DNA of 8,569 bases from contig JAKLFN010000087.1 of assembly GCA_022711195.1 (NCBI GenBank), forward strand, positions 1 to 8,569, written 5' to 3'. Shown piece after piece: positions 1 to 7,484 of the stretch. Position 1 is the stretch's first letter, and every line of letters begins with the position of its first letter. Origin of the DNA: Bacteroidota bacterium. GTDB taxonomy: Bacteria; Bacteroidota; Bacteroidia; Bacteroidales; VadinHA17. The position numbers were made by a program, and so were the translations under genes. The notes under the pieces were generated by a model. That model searched no databases, was not told where the DNA came from, and saw nothing but the letters and a program-made list of their open reading frames with translations.

Positions 1-1
1 C

Positions 2-967
2 ACCACACGTGAACTTTCTCTTCTGAAAAGCAATGCCCCGGCAGTAAACCTGACAGAACTGAAAAACGATGCCGATGCCGATCCTGCAAATGAGATACAG
101 GCATTAACATTTAATGGAGCCGAAAACAAGTTATACCTCACCGGCAGTGCACCGGCCGATCTGAGCTCCCTGAAAAATGACGCAGACGCAGATCCGGGAA
201 ATGAGATACAGGATCTTGCATATAACAGTACCACCCGTGAACTGACGCTACTGAAAAGCACAGGAGCAGCCGTCAATCTGACGGAACTGAAGAATGATGC
301 CGATGCCGATCCGGGGAATGAGATTCAGGACCTTAAGCTTGAAGGAAATATATTAAAGGTGACAGGCAAGAGTGATGCAACTCCGATTAATATGGTGCCA
401 TATCTTGATAATACAGACAATCAGACACTTTCTTTTACTGAGTCTTCAAACACCCTTGCTGTTTCAGGAGGGAACTCGGTTAATCTGTCGGCTTTACGCG
501 ACAATACCGATAGTCAGACACTTAATTATATTGAGGAAACAAATGAACTGGAAATATCCGGAGGGAATAAAGTACCATTAGGTTCTCTGGTTGCATTCAG
601 GGCAAAGAAACAGGTTTCTCTGCCAGCTTCCTCTACCACAGAGGTTACTTTTCTACCCAATATAATTGATTATAATGATGGCGGAGGATATAAGATTTCT
701 ACAGGGGAGTTTATCGCCCCAGTAGTTGGTATATACACATTTAGTATCAATTACAATGCCGATGGTAGTGGTGGTTCAAGGAAATTAATAATTTATCTTA
801 ATGCTGATCCTTACGAAGAAATTGCTACTGATATCTCTCAGTATACGCTTATAAGTCGTTCACTAACAATGAAATTATTGGAGGGGGACGTAGTTAAATT
901 AGTAATATATACAGGAACTGCAACCCAAACCGGAACAGGCACTTTTTCCGGCTTCAAGGTTTATTAA
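2..967 (+). CDS. Repeat-rich surface/fibre-like protein with C-terminal C1q-like domain (5' partial)
   Basis: The reading frame is open from base 2 to the TAA at 965-967, giving 321 visible residues. The GTG at 359 is internal, so the gene starts before the window. Visible residues about 20-195 are imperfect repeats of 31-39 residues. The first ones carry the acidic motif LKNDADADPGNEIQ and the later ones a shorter DNTDxQTL version, each followed by a strand-like segment ending near NLTE/NLSA. Residues about 197-321 resemble a C1q/TNF-like jelly-roll: AFRA near the start, GEFIAPVVGIYTFS in the middle, LLEGDVV and a final TFSGFKVY. Proteins with such repeats and a C1q-like tip in Bacteroidota are usually exported or fibre-like; the role here (adhesion, surface fibre) is inferred. 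No signal peptide or secretion tag is visible because the N-terminus is missing and the protein ends right after the C1q fold. GC content falls in the C1q part. Confidence 0.82.
   Translation, partial: TTRELSLLKSNAPAVNLTELKNDADADPANEIQALTFNGAENKLYLTGSAPADLSSLKNDADADPGNEIQDLAYNSTTRELTLLKSTGAAVNLTELKNDADADPGNEIQDLKLEGNILKVTGKSDATPINMVPYLDNTDNQTLSFTESSNTLAVSGGNSVNLSALRDNTDSQTLNYIEETNELEISGGNKVPLGSLVAFRAKKQVSLPASSTTEVTFLPNIIDYNDGGGYKISTGEFIAPVVGIYTFSINYNADGSGGSRKLIIYLNADPYEEIATDISQYTLISRSLTMKLLEGDVVKLVIYTGTATQTGTGTFSGFKVY
59..586 (+). repeat. In-gene tandem repeats (DADADP / DNTD type)
   Basis: Five consecutive units begin at 59, 170, 287, 401 and 494, with lengths of 37, 39, 38, 31 and 31 codons. 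The first three start LKNDADADP(A/G)NEIQ; the last two start YLDNTDNQTL and LRDNTDSQTL. A sixth, partial unit precedes base 59. The alternating Asp residues could bind calcium, but this is inference. The DNA of units 1-3 is also similar (gatgccgatgccgatcc core), so recent duplication is likely. Confidence 0.85.
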
Positions 968-995
968 CTTTCCTTATTTAATCAATACAAACATC

Positions 996-1013
996 AGGGA
1001 GATTCCTCTCCCT
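996..1013 (+). terminator. Possible terminator hairpin after the C1q-protein gene
   Basis: AGGGAGA, a TTCC loop, and TCTCCCT form a perfect 7-bp stem 28 bases after the stop codon. No T-run follows it, so intrinsic termination is uncertain; it could simply stabilise the 3' end of the message. Confidence 0.35.
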
Positions 1014-1032
1014 CCATTCAAAAAAGACCACA

Positions 1033-1058
1033 GTCATCCCGAACGAAGTGAGGGACCC
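1033..1058. repeat. Dispersed intergenic repeat of the 'GAACGAAGTGAGGGA' type
   Basis: The segment has the form GTCATCCC-GAACGAAGTGAGGGA, with TCCC and GGGA able to pair across the centre. I recall closely similar segments as common intergenic repeats in Bacteroidota and related genomes. Only one copy occurs in the window, so the repeat status rests on recall. Confidence 0.45.
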
Positions 1059-1128
1059 TTCTCTGCAAATCACTAACCATATTAAGGCAACATCATCCTG
1101 TGCCATAAAATAATCTTAACTTATTTAC

Positions 1129-1136
1129 TACATTTG
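1129..1136 (+). promoter_or_regulatory. Possible Bacteroidota -7 promoter element for prfB
   Basis: TACATTTG matches the Bacteroidota -7 consensus TAnnTTTG exactly and lies 14 bases before the prfB ATG. No convincing TTTG -33 element is seen about 19 bases upstream, so the site is a candidate only. The resulting leader would be very short, and no Shine-Dalgarno sequence precedes the ATG. Confidence 0.35.
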
Positions 1137-1150
1137 CCAAAACATGTTTT

Positions 1151-2240
1151 ATGATCACCAATGAGCAGATAAAAGACCTTGCCGGACGCCGTGACGCGTT
1201 AAGGAGGTATCTTTGACATCGAAGGTAAACTGAATGAGATCGCTGAAAAAGAAAAAGATTCACAACAGCAGGGTTTCTGGAACGATCCGAAAAAAGCAGA
1301 GGAATTACTAAAGAACATCTCACAGCTTAAAAGCTGGACGAACGACTTCAGCCGTGTTAATACCGCTGTTGACGATCTTACAGTGATATTCGATTTTTTC
1401 AGGGAAGGTGAAGCATCAGAAACCGACCTCGATAAACAATATGAATCATGCCTTACACTTGTCGAGAACCTAGAGGTCCGGAATATGCTCCGCAAGGAGG
1501 AAGATCAGCTGGGCGCCATCCTCAAAATAAACTCCGGGGCAGGAGGAACAGAATCAAACGACTGGGCTTCAATGCTGATGCGTATGTACCTTCGCTGGGC
1601 TGAACGCAATAACTACCCGGTCAAAGAACTCGACTTCCAGCCGGGCGATGAAGTAGGCGTGAAATCTGTGACAATAGAGATCGACGGAGAACAGGCTTAC
1701 GGATATCTCAAAAGCGAAAATGGCGTTCACCGGCTCGTCAGAATTTCCCCTTTTAATGCACAGGGTAAGCGGCAGACAACTTTTGCCTCGGTATTCATCT
1801 CACCCCTCATCGATAATAATATTGAAATTGAAGTCAGCCCCGCCGATATAACCTGGGAAACGTACAGGTCGAGCGGCGCAGGAGGACAGAATGTAAACAA
1901 AGTGGAAACGGCGGTACGCCTCCGGCATCATCCTTCAGGACTGGTGATCGAAAACCAGGAGACAAGATCACAGCTTAACAACAAGGAAAATGCAATGAGG
2001 ATCCTTAAATCACAACTCTATGAGCTTGAGCTGAGAAAGCGAATGGAGGAACAGGCTAAGATCGAGGGAGATAAAAAGAAAATAGAGTGGGGCTCACAGA
2101 TAAGATCTTATACGCTCCATCCTTATAAAATGGTAAAAGATCATCGTACAGGATTTGAAACAGGTAATGTTCAGGCTGTCCTCGATGGCGATCTGAGTGA
2201 TTTTATAAAATCATATTTAATGGAATTTGCAGGAAAATGA
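1151..2240 (+). CDS. prfB: Peptide chain release factor 2, made by +1 programmed frameshift
   Basis: Class I release factor that recognises UGA and UAA and triggers release of the finished peptide on the ribosome. Frame 1 starts at ATG 1151 ([19 protein letters not shown]...) and meets TGA at 1214-1216 after 21 codons. Skipping T1214 continues in the frame of 1215 to the TGA at 2238-2240, giving about 362 residues, close to the usual 365. The SPF codon-recognition tripeptide is at residues 199-201 ([12 protein letters not shown]) and the catalytic GGQ at 244-246 ([13 protein letters not shown]). RF2 is limiting for reading its own in-frame TGA, so low RF2 favours the shift: this is the known autoregulatory loop. 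The gene ends with TGA itself and overlaps the next gene by ATGA. A caller that ignores recoding would report only a shortened downstream frame (for example from GTG 1383), losing about 77 residues. Confidence 0.96.
1201..1217 (+). promoter_or_regulatory. prfB programmed +1 frameshift site with internal Shine-Dalgarno
   Basis: AAGGAGG TAT CTT TGA C. The slippery codon CTT (1211-1213) is followed by the in-frame TGA (1214-1216) and a C, the weak termination context seen in E. coli prfB. AGGAGG at 1202-1207 lies three bases before CTT, the spacing that stimulates the +1 shift. It is a perfect anti-SD match, notable because the start codons in this window lack SD sequences. Confidence 0.95.
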
Positions 2241-5200
2241 CCAAAAGAAAAAAGTTATTTGAAGAGTTTCCTCCGGTTACCTCAAAGGAATGGATGAACC
2301 GGATTGCCGCCGACCTTAAATGTGAGGACCTTAATGAGAAGCTGGTCTGGAAAACACGCGAAGGAATAGACCTGATGCCCTTCTACATGTTTGAAGATAT
2401 TAAAGACCAGACATTCTTAGACACAATCCCGGGACAGTTCCCTTTTGTAAGGGGAAGTAAGAGTGACAGAAATTCGTGGAGAATACGCCAGAATATTGTT
2501 GTCACCGATTATAAATCGGCAAACACTATTGCCCTCAACCTCCTGACCAAAGGAGTCGATTCTTTAGGCTTCATAATCTCCGATCCGGAATCCATCAATA
2601 CAGAAGGTTTTGCCACTTTGCTGAATGGCATCAATCCGGAGACAACTGAGATAAATTTCTTTTCAAACGGAAAGGCAAAAGAGGTTGTTGGGTCATTCAA
2701 AGCTTTTACAGAACGATCGGGTTCTGATCCTTCAAAAATTTATGGCGCCGTCGAAACGGATCCTTTCGGAAGGCTTATGCTGAACGGAACTCTGTGTGTC
2801 CCCCTGGCCGATGGCCTTGATTATCTTGCCGCCACTGCAGCTTTGACTTCGACAATTCCGAACTTCAGGGCTCTTCATATAAATGTCTCTAACTTCGGAA
2901 ATGCCGGGTGCGACATTGTCCAGGAGCTTGCTTCAGGTATCTCAATGGGTGCTGAATACATGGCTCAGCTCGTCCACAGGGGAATTGAACCGGAAGTCGC
3001 TGCTTCAAAGATCAGATTTTCATTCAGCATAGGTCCCGAATATTTTCCTGCGATAGCAAAACTCAGGGCGGCAAGATTGCTCTGGGCAGCGGTAATGAAA
3101 AGCTTTTGTCCCGGTACTCCTGATCTGCCCGGAATGGAAATTCACAGCGTGACCGGTGAGCTCAACAAATCGCTTTCTGATCAGCATATGAATATGCTCA
3201 GGACACAGACAGAAGCAATGTCGGCAGTGCTTGGCGGAGCAGACTCTGTCACTGTCGGACCCAGCGACCTTCTCTTCAGAAAGCCTGATGAATTTTCAGA
3301 ACGAATAGCACGTAATCAGCAGCTGATCCTCAGGGAAGAGGCTTACTTCGGCAAAGTAGCCGATCCTGCTGCCGGTTCTTATTATATTGAAAAGCTGACA
3401 TATCTTTTTGCTGAAAGAGCATGGAAACTCTTCCTTGATATGGAAAAAGAGGGCGGATTCCTGGCCTGCCTCAATAAAGGTATGATCCACAGTATGATCA
3501 GGGATTCGGCAGAAAAGATAAGTGAAAGGATCACCGGCAAACTCCTGGTCTTTCCTGACCTGAAGGATGATCTTCAAATAATACAGGTAAACCGGCCGGT
3601 ATTTTCCGTGAACGGCCCAGCCGATCTTAAGCCCGGGAAAACACCGGCTTCCAGGGAAGCAGCATGGATGACTGCTGAACAGATCCCTGTTAAAAACACA
3701 TATTCATTAAAAGATCTTGAGGGGATGGATCATCTGAGCTATGCAGCCGGAATACCACCCTTTCTCCGTGGTCCATATTCAAGCATGTATGTTATACAGC
3801 CATGGACAATAAGGCAATATGCAGGATTTTCAACAGCAGAAGATTCAAATGCCTTCTACAGGAGAAATCTGGCAGCAGGGCAGAAAGGCCTTTCTGTAGC
3901 TTTTGACCTGCCTACACACAGGGGTTATGATTCAGACCATGAGCGTGTTACCGGCGATGTTGGGAAGGCTGGAGTGGCAGTCGACTCGGTACTCGATATG
4001 AAAATACTCTTCGACCAGATCCCGCTGAACAAGATGTCGGTGTCAATGACCATGAACGGGGCAGTATTGCCGGTGATGGCCTTTTATATTGTTGCAGCCC
4101 TTGAACAGGGAGCAAAACTTGAAGAACTCAACGGCACCATACAAAATGACATCCTGAAGGAGTTTATGGTCAGGAACACATATATATATCCTCCCGAATT
4201 CTCCATGCGGATCATCGCAGATATCTTTGCCTATACTACCGCCAGGATGCCAAAATTCAATACGATAAGCGTATCGGGGTATCATATGCAGGAGGCTGGC
4301 GCAACATGCGATATAGAACTGGCCTATACCCTTGCCGATGGCCTGGAATACCTGAGAACCGGATTAAAGGCAGGTCTCGATGTCGATGCACTCGCACCAC
4401 GGATCTCCTTCTTCTGGGCTGTTGGGATGAATCATTTCATGGAAATAGCAAAGATGAGGGCAGCAAGGATGCTGTGGGCTAAACTGGTAAAAACATTCAA
4501 CCCCAAAAATCCTAAATCACTCGCGCTGCGAACACATTGTCAGACTTCGGGATGGAGTCTTACCGAACAGGATCCTTATAACAATGTTGGGAGGACATGC
4601 ATCGAAGCCATGGCTGCCGCACTGGGACATACCCAGAGCCTTCATACCAATGCACTCGATGAAGCCATTGCCCTTCCTACCGACTTTTCTGCTGCCATTG
4701 CACGAAACACCCAGATATTTATTCAGAAGGAAACACAGATATGCAGGGCTGTTGATCCATGGGCCGGCTCATTTTACGTTGAGTCTCTCACCCTTGAGAT
4801 TGCCCATAAAGCCTGGGAACATATTATGGAGATCGAAAGGCTGGGAGGAATGGTAAAAGCCATTGAATCAGGCATCCCAAAGATGAGGATTGAAGAGGCT
4901 TCTGCAAGGGCACAGGCTAAAATAGACTCCGGCCAGCAGGTGATAGTCGGAACGAACAGGTACAGGCTCGATAAGGAGAGCCCTATTGAGATACTTGAGG
5001 TCGATAACAGCGCTGTCAGGGAATCACAGATCAGGAGACTTCAGAGGCTCAGATCGGAGAGAAATGAAGCAGAGTGCCAGGCAGCGCTTGAAGCCATTAC
5101 AGAATGTGCCCGCACGGGTAACGGAAACCTCCTCGAACTGGCTGTCGATGCAGCAGCCAAACGTGCAACCCTGGGGGAGATCTCTTATGCATGTGAAAAA

Positions 5201-5722
5201 ATAGCCGGAAGATATAAAGCAGTAATAAGAACAATGTCAGGTGTATATTCATCAGAGTATAAGTCGGACAAGGATCTTGAAGAAGCCAGGAAGCTTGTTG
5301 CAGACTTTGCGGCCAGGGAAGGTCGTCAGCCGCGGATTATGATTGCAAAAATGGGACAGGATGGACATGACCGTGGTGCAAAAGTAGTATCAACAGGATA
5401 TGCCGACATAGGCTTCGATGTCGATATAGGCCCCCTGTTTCAGACACCCCCTGAAGCAGCACGACAGGCTGTTGAAAATGATGTCCATGTACTGGGAATA
5501 TCAAGCCTTGCTGCAGGACATAAAACCCTTATTCCACAGGTTATTGATGAACTGAAGAAGCTCGGTCGGGAAGATATTCTTGTAATTGCAGGAGGCGTTA
5601 TCCCCGCACAGGATTACCAGTATCTTTATGATGCCGGTGTCTCAGCCATCTTTGGCCCCGGAACATCAGTGGCAAAAGCAGCAAAACAGATCCTCGAAGT
5701 ATTAATTCATAACCTCGACTGA
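2237..5722 (+). CDS. Methylmalonyl-CoA mutase, MutA-like and MutB-like halves fused in one chain
   Basis: Adenosylcobalamin enzyme interconverting methylmalonyl-CoA and succinyl-CoA; cytosolic, in propionate/succinate metabolism. Residues 1-about 445 resemble the non-catalytic small-subunit barrel ([13 protein letters not shown] start, [12 protein letters not shown] near 374-385). Residues about 475-1161 are a full catalytic subunit: a barrel with RGPYSSMY (511-518), [12 protein letters not shown] (524-535; Tyr528 is the Tyr89 equivalent of the P. shermanii enzyme), Arg646 and Tyr682-His683 (Arg207, Tyr243, His244 equivalents), then the B12 domain with Lys1038, DGHDRG (1042-1047; His1044 is the axial cobalt ligand), SSL (1089-1091) and GG at 1119-1120. 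A hydrophilic linker of about 30 residues (about 445-475) joins the halves. The small subunit's usual degenerate C-terminal B12-like domain is absent, which explains 1161 residues against roughly 1330 for separate subunits. Gln521 stands where many MutBs have Arg (RPWTIRQY). No GTPase domain is present, so it is not IcmF. The ATG at 2237 overlaps prfB's stop. Confidence 0.93.
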   Translation: MTKRKKLFEEFPPVTSKEWMNRIAADLKCEDLNEKLVWKTREGIDLMPFYMFEDIKDQTFLDTIPGQFPFVRGSKSDRNSWRIRQNIVVTDYKSANTIALNLLTKGVDSLGFIISDPESINTEGFATLLNGINPETTEINFFSNGKAKEVVGSFKAFTERSGSDPSKIYGAVETDPFGRLMLNGTLCVPLADGLDYLAATAALTSTIPNFRALHINVSNFGNAGCDIVQELASGISMGAEYMAQLVHRGIEPEVAASKIRFSFSIGPEYFPAIAKLRAARLLWAAVMKSFCPGTPDLPGMEIHSVTGELNKSLSDQHMNMLRTQTEAMSAVLGGADSVTVGPSDLLFRKPDEFSERIARNQQLILREEAYFGKVADPAAGSYYIEKLTYLFAERAWKLFLDMEKEGGFLACLNKGMIHSMIRDSAEKISERITGKLLVFPDLKDDLQIIQVNRPVFSVNGPADLKPGKTPASREAAWMTAEQIPVKNTYSLKDLEGMDHLSYAAGIPPFLRGPYSSMYVIQPWTIRQYAGFSTAEDSNAFYRRNLAAGQKGLSVAFDLPTHRGYDSDHERVTGDVGKAGVAVDSVLDMKILFDQIPLNKMSVSMTMNGAVLPVMAFYIVAALEQGAKLEELNGTIQNDILKEFMVRNTYIYPPEFSMRIIADIFAYTTARMPKFNTISVSGYHMQEAGATCDIELAYTLADGLEYLRTGLKAGLDVDALAPRISFFWAVGMNHFMEIAKMRAARMLWAKLVKTFNPKNPKSLALRTHCQTSGWSLTEQDPYNNVGRTCIEAMAAALGHTQSLHTNALDEAIALPTDFSAAIARNTQIFIQKETQICRAVDPWAGSFYVESLTLEIAHKAWEHIMEIERLGGMVKAIESGIPKMRIEEASARAQAKIDSGQQVIVGTNRYRLDKESPIEILEVDNSAVRESQIRRLQRLRSERNEAECQAALEAITECARTGNGNLLELAVDAAAKRATLGEISYACEKIAGRYKAVIRTMSGVYSSEYKSDKDLEEARKLVADFAAREGRQPRIMIAKMGQDGHDRGAKVVSTGYADIGFDVDIGPLFQTPPEAARQAVENDVHVLGISSLAAGHKTLIPQVIDELKKLGREDILVIAGGVIPAQDYQYLYDAGVSAIFGPGTSVAKAAKQILEVLIHNLD

Positions 5723-5789
5723 CAAAATAATTGTTGCCCGCAAACAGAGAAATAATGATATCCGGGCCGGATTCCGGGTATAAACATTC

Positions 5790-5819
5790 TTTGTATCTTA
5801 GTGACTTTGTACCTTTTTG
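5790..5819 (+). promoter_or_regulatory. Possible promoter of the lipoprotein-DUF4190-DUF2752 group
   Basis: TTTG at 5790-5793 is followed 16 bases later by TACCTTTTTG (5810-5819), a near match to the Bacteroidota -7 element TAnnTTTG, ending 15 bases before the ATG at 5835. The segment also resembles the 'CTTTGT...CTTTGT' intergenic phrase common in this phylum. The 112-base gap after the mutase supports a separate transcription start. The -7 element has two extra T's, so confidence is low. Confidence 0.35.
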
Positions 5820-5834
5820 CCTTAACCGACAAAT

Positions 5835-6386
5835 ATGAGAATATTGATTTTAATGTTAAGTGCAGTTCTCTTCTTTGGCTGCAGCTCAGGGAAAAGAATG
5901 ACGGGAAGCCGCTCTGACAGTGCTCCCGCAGAATCTGTGACAGCCCCTGTTGATTTTCATGATGCGCCGACATGGCTTCTGGGTCATTTTACAAGGCGGA
6001 TGATGACAACTCCCCCTCATTCAGAGTGGTTTATTAAGGGATATGACGACTATCAATTTAATGAAGAGATTGTTAAAAAATTAACAACCATCGGCAAGGA
6101 GGGTCTTTCAATAAAGATAGTAATGGGTTCATGGTGCCCCGACAGCAGGAGGGAAGTACCCCGTTTTATGAAAATTCTCGATTACTGGAAGTTCCCGGAA
6201 GAAAAACTCACCTATATCGGCGTCGACGATTCAAAGTTCTCTCCAATAGCAGATTATGAGAGTCTTAACATAGTAAGAGTACCGACTTTTATTTTTTTTA
6301 GAAATAATATAGAAGCAGGACGCATCATTGAAGTTCCAAAGACGTCTTTGGAACAGGATATGGTTGATATCCTGGAAAAGGAATGA
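5835..6386 (+). CDS. Thioredoxin-fold lipoprotein with CPDS active-site motif
   Basis: 183 residues. The N-terminus MRILILMLSAVLFFGCSS is a lipoprotein signal; Cys16 would be lipidated, although the -3 position is Phe rather than the usual Leu. After a low-complexity stretch (residues 17-40), a thioredoxin-like fold runs from about residue 75: strand SIKIVMGSWCPDSRREVPRF with Cys101 at the usual nucleophile position, TYIGVDDS (126-133), and the cis-proline segment RVPTFIFFRN with Pro150. The second active-site Cys is Ser104 (CPDS), so it cannot do ordinary dithiol exchange. GSWCxDSxREVPRF-like sequences are, as I recall, a conserved Bacteroidota subfamily, so this is probably the family state, not a mutation. 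Likely exposed to the periplasm. It is the first gene of a three-gene set, 26 bases before the next. Substrate and role are unknown. Confidence 0.82.
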   Translation: MRILILMLSAVLFFGCSSGKRMTGSRSDSAPAESVTAPVDFHDAPTWLLGHFTRRMMTTPPHSEWFIKGYDDYQFNEEIVKKLTTIGKEGLSIKIVMGSWCPDSRREVPRFMKILDYWKFPEEKLTYIGVDDSKFSPIADYESLNIVRVPTFIFFRNNIEAGRIIEVPKTSLEQDMVDILEKE

Positions 6387-6412
6387 AAAATTAACATTTA
6401 GTTATCAAGGTT

Positions 6413-6913
6413 ATGGAAGAGTCAAAGAAAAATTCAGGACAAAGCCTCGGGATAGCATCTCTGATAACAGCAATAATAACTTTTGTTATGGCTGTTATAC
6501 CCTGTGTAGGCATGCTTGCTATAATTCCGGGTATCATTTCAATAGTGCTTGCTGCTGTCGGACTTTCACAGGCGCAGAGAGATGACTCCCCCAGGGGTAT
6601 CATTATGGCAGGCCTTATTATCGGCGTCGTTGCAACAATGATCTCATTTTCACAGTTTTTTGTTGCAGGCAAATTCGCCAAAAATCTGGAATCAGATAAA
6701 TGGCCTGAGAAGATAGAAGACATTGTTAACGATGTACAGGATAATGTCATAAGGGACCTCGAAGATGCCAACGTCAATATAAAGGTTGAAGATGGCGATG
6801 ACAAGGTTGAAATAAATGTCGGGACAGGTAAATCAGACAGGAAGAAAACTCTTGAGGAGCTCGAAGGTGCCGATACAACAAAGGCAAATGTTAGTATCTC
6901 TATCGGAAAATAA
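6413..6913 (+). CDS. DUF4190-like membrane protein
   Basis: 166 residues. Residues 11-85 are strongly hydrophobic: SLGIASLITAIITFVMAVIP, then a second segment at about 33-52 (LAIIPGIISIVLAAVG), a short polar loop QAQRDDSPRG, and a third at 62-85 (GIIMAGLIIGVVATM). The pattern of small residues, a Pro-Gly between helices and RGxxxAGLIIG matches DUF4190-type proteins, whose molecular role is unknown. The tail from about 86 is hydrophilic and acidic, with alternating Val/Ile (INVGTGK, NVSISIGK) suggesting short strands. The start at 6413 follows the lipoprotein gene by 26 bases. A 176-codon frame on the opposite strand (6391-6921) is a shadow. Function not assigned. Confidence 0.75.
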   Translation: MEESKKNSGQSLGIASLITAIITFVMAVIPCVGMLAIIPGIISIVLAAVGLSQAQRDDSPRGIIMAGLIIGVVATMISFSQFFVAGKFAKNLESDKWPEKIEDIVNDVQDNVIRDLEDANVNIKVEDGDDKVEINVGTGKSDRKKTLEELEGADTTKANVSISIGK

Positions 6914-6920
6914 TATCGCA

Positions 6921-7340
6921 ATGAATAATAGGAAGATGGGGCTCAGCGAGCCCTATCCCATTATAAATATTGCTCTTGCCGGGGTAATCTTACTTATATT
7001 GATTTACTCCGGCATCTATTCACCCGATGCAAACAGCTATCCCGTCGCTTGCATACATGAAAAAATCACAGGTGAAGAGTGTGTATCCTGCGGGCTGTCG
7101 CACAGTTTCTCGCTGATACTGAGAGGGAGGATTGAAGAGGCTTATAACTGGAACAGTTACGGTATGAGGATCTTCCTTTTCTTTGCCGGACAACTGATCA
7201 TGAGGATCTTCTTTTCAAAGATCTACATAAACCATCCTGAATCAGGAAAACAGCTCATTATTTATGATATTGCAGGTTCTTCAGCTCTCTTCCTCGCAGC
7301 TTTCATGCCCTTCCTGATCTATATCTTTAAATTTTCGTGA
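6921..7340 (+). CDS. DUF2752-like membrane protein
   Basis: 139 residues from ATG 6921, seven bases after the previous stop. The frame is open further upstream, but only inside the DUF4190 gene, so 6921 is preferred; ATG 6936 is a possible alternative. Three membrane segments are predicted by eye at about 12-32, 82-99 and 115-136. Between the first two lies CIHEKITGEECVSCGLSHS with Cys44, Cys54 and Cys57, matching the DUF2752 signature (C...G..C..CG.(T/S)); the Cys set might bind a metal, which is inference. The stretch after it, LILRGRIEEAYNWNSYG, is also typical (amphipathic, with a conserved N-P/S-x-G-like end). Biochemical role is unknown. The 3' end overlaps, on the other strand, the tail of a recX-like fragment. 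Confidence 0.8.
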   Translation: MNNRKMGLSEPYPIINIALAGVILLILIYSGIYSPDANSYPVACIHEKITGEECVSCGLSHSFSLILRGRIEEAYNWNSYGMRIFLFFAGQLIMRIFFSKIYINHPESGKQLIIYDIAGSSALFLAAFMPFLIYIFKFS

Positions 7341-7484
7341 GATAATCTCATACAAAAGGGTGCTCTTATAACCTTTTGACAATCCATACCTCAGAAGCTT
7401 TCCTTTAAGGTCGTACTGGTTCTTTGCCTTTATCGATCTGCGGTGTGCCTTAGGTAGCTCTTCGATAGTTTTTGTACAATTTAC
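7281..7484 (-). pseudogene. recX: 3' fragment of a recX-like gene (RecX C-terminal helical repeat)
   Basis: On the minus strand an open frame runs from the edge of the repeat array (about 7484) to TGA at 7283-7281, with no credible start codon. It reads TIEELPKAHRRSIKAKNQYD followed by LKGKLLRYGLSKGYKSTLLY and EIISRKF. The pattern (a basic K-x-N-x-Y-x-L stretch, then KLLRYxLSKGY, then a hydrophobic helix) matches, as I recognise it, the last three-helix repeat of the recombination regulator RecX in Bacteroidota. About 67 of an expected 150-160 residues are present. The upstream part is replaced by the 70-bp array and is not found elsewhere in the window, so the gene appears truncated. RecX normally inhibits RecA filaments. 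The last codons overlap the convergent DUF2752 gene by 60 bp. Alternative: an unrelated small helical protein; identification is by eye only. Confidence 0.55.

Noticed and set aside
1383..2240. Short RF2 starting at GTG 1383
   Set aside because: The N-terminal domain continues upstream in frame to 1215 and, through the frameshift, to ATG 1151, with family-like sequence throughout.
2237..5722. IcmF-type fused isobutyryl-CoA mutase
   Set aside because: IcmF has an N-terminal B12 domain and a central GTPase with a P-loop. Neither is present; the N-terminal half is a MutA-like barrel and the B12 domain is C-terminal.
5758..5781. ATCCGG/CCGGAT palindrome downstream of the mutase as terminator
   Set aside because: The arms are separated by a single base, so no hairpin can form as written, and no T-run follows.
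6391..6921. Minus-strand 176-codon ORF opposite the DUF4190 gene
   Set aside because: Ser/Thr/Ile-rich shadow of the membrane protein; the + strand frame has coherent membrane helices and tight operon spacing.
7354..7377. AAAAGG...CCTTTT hairpin after the DUF2752 gene as terminator
   Set aside because: The stem is only six pairs around a 14-base loop, AT-rich, and lies inside the recX-like coding remnant, so it may be coincidental.
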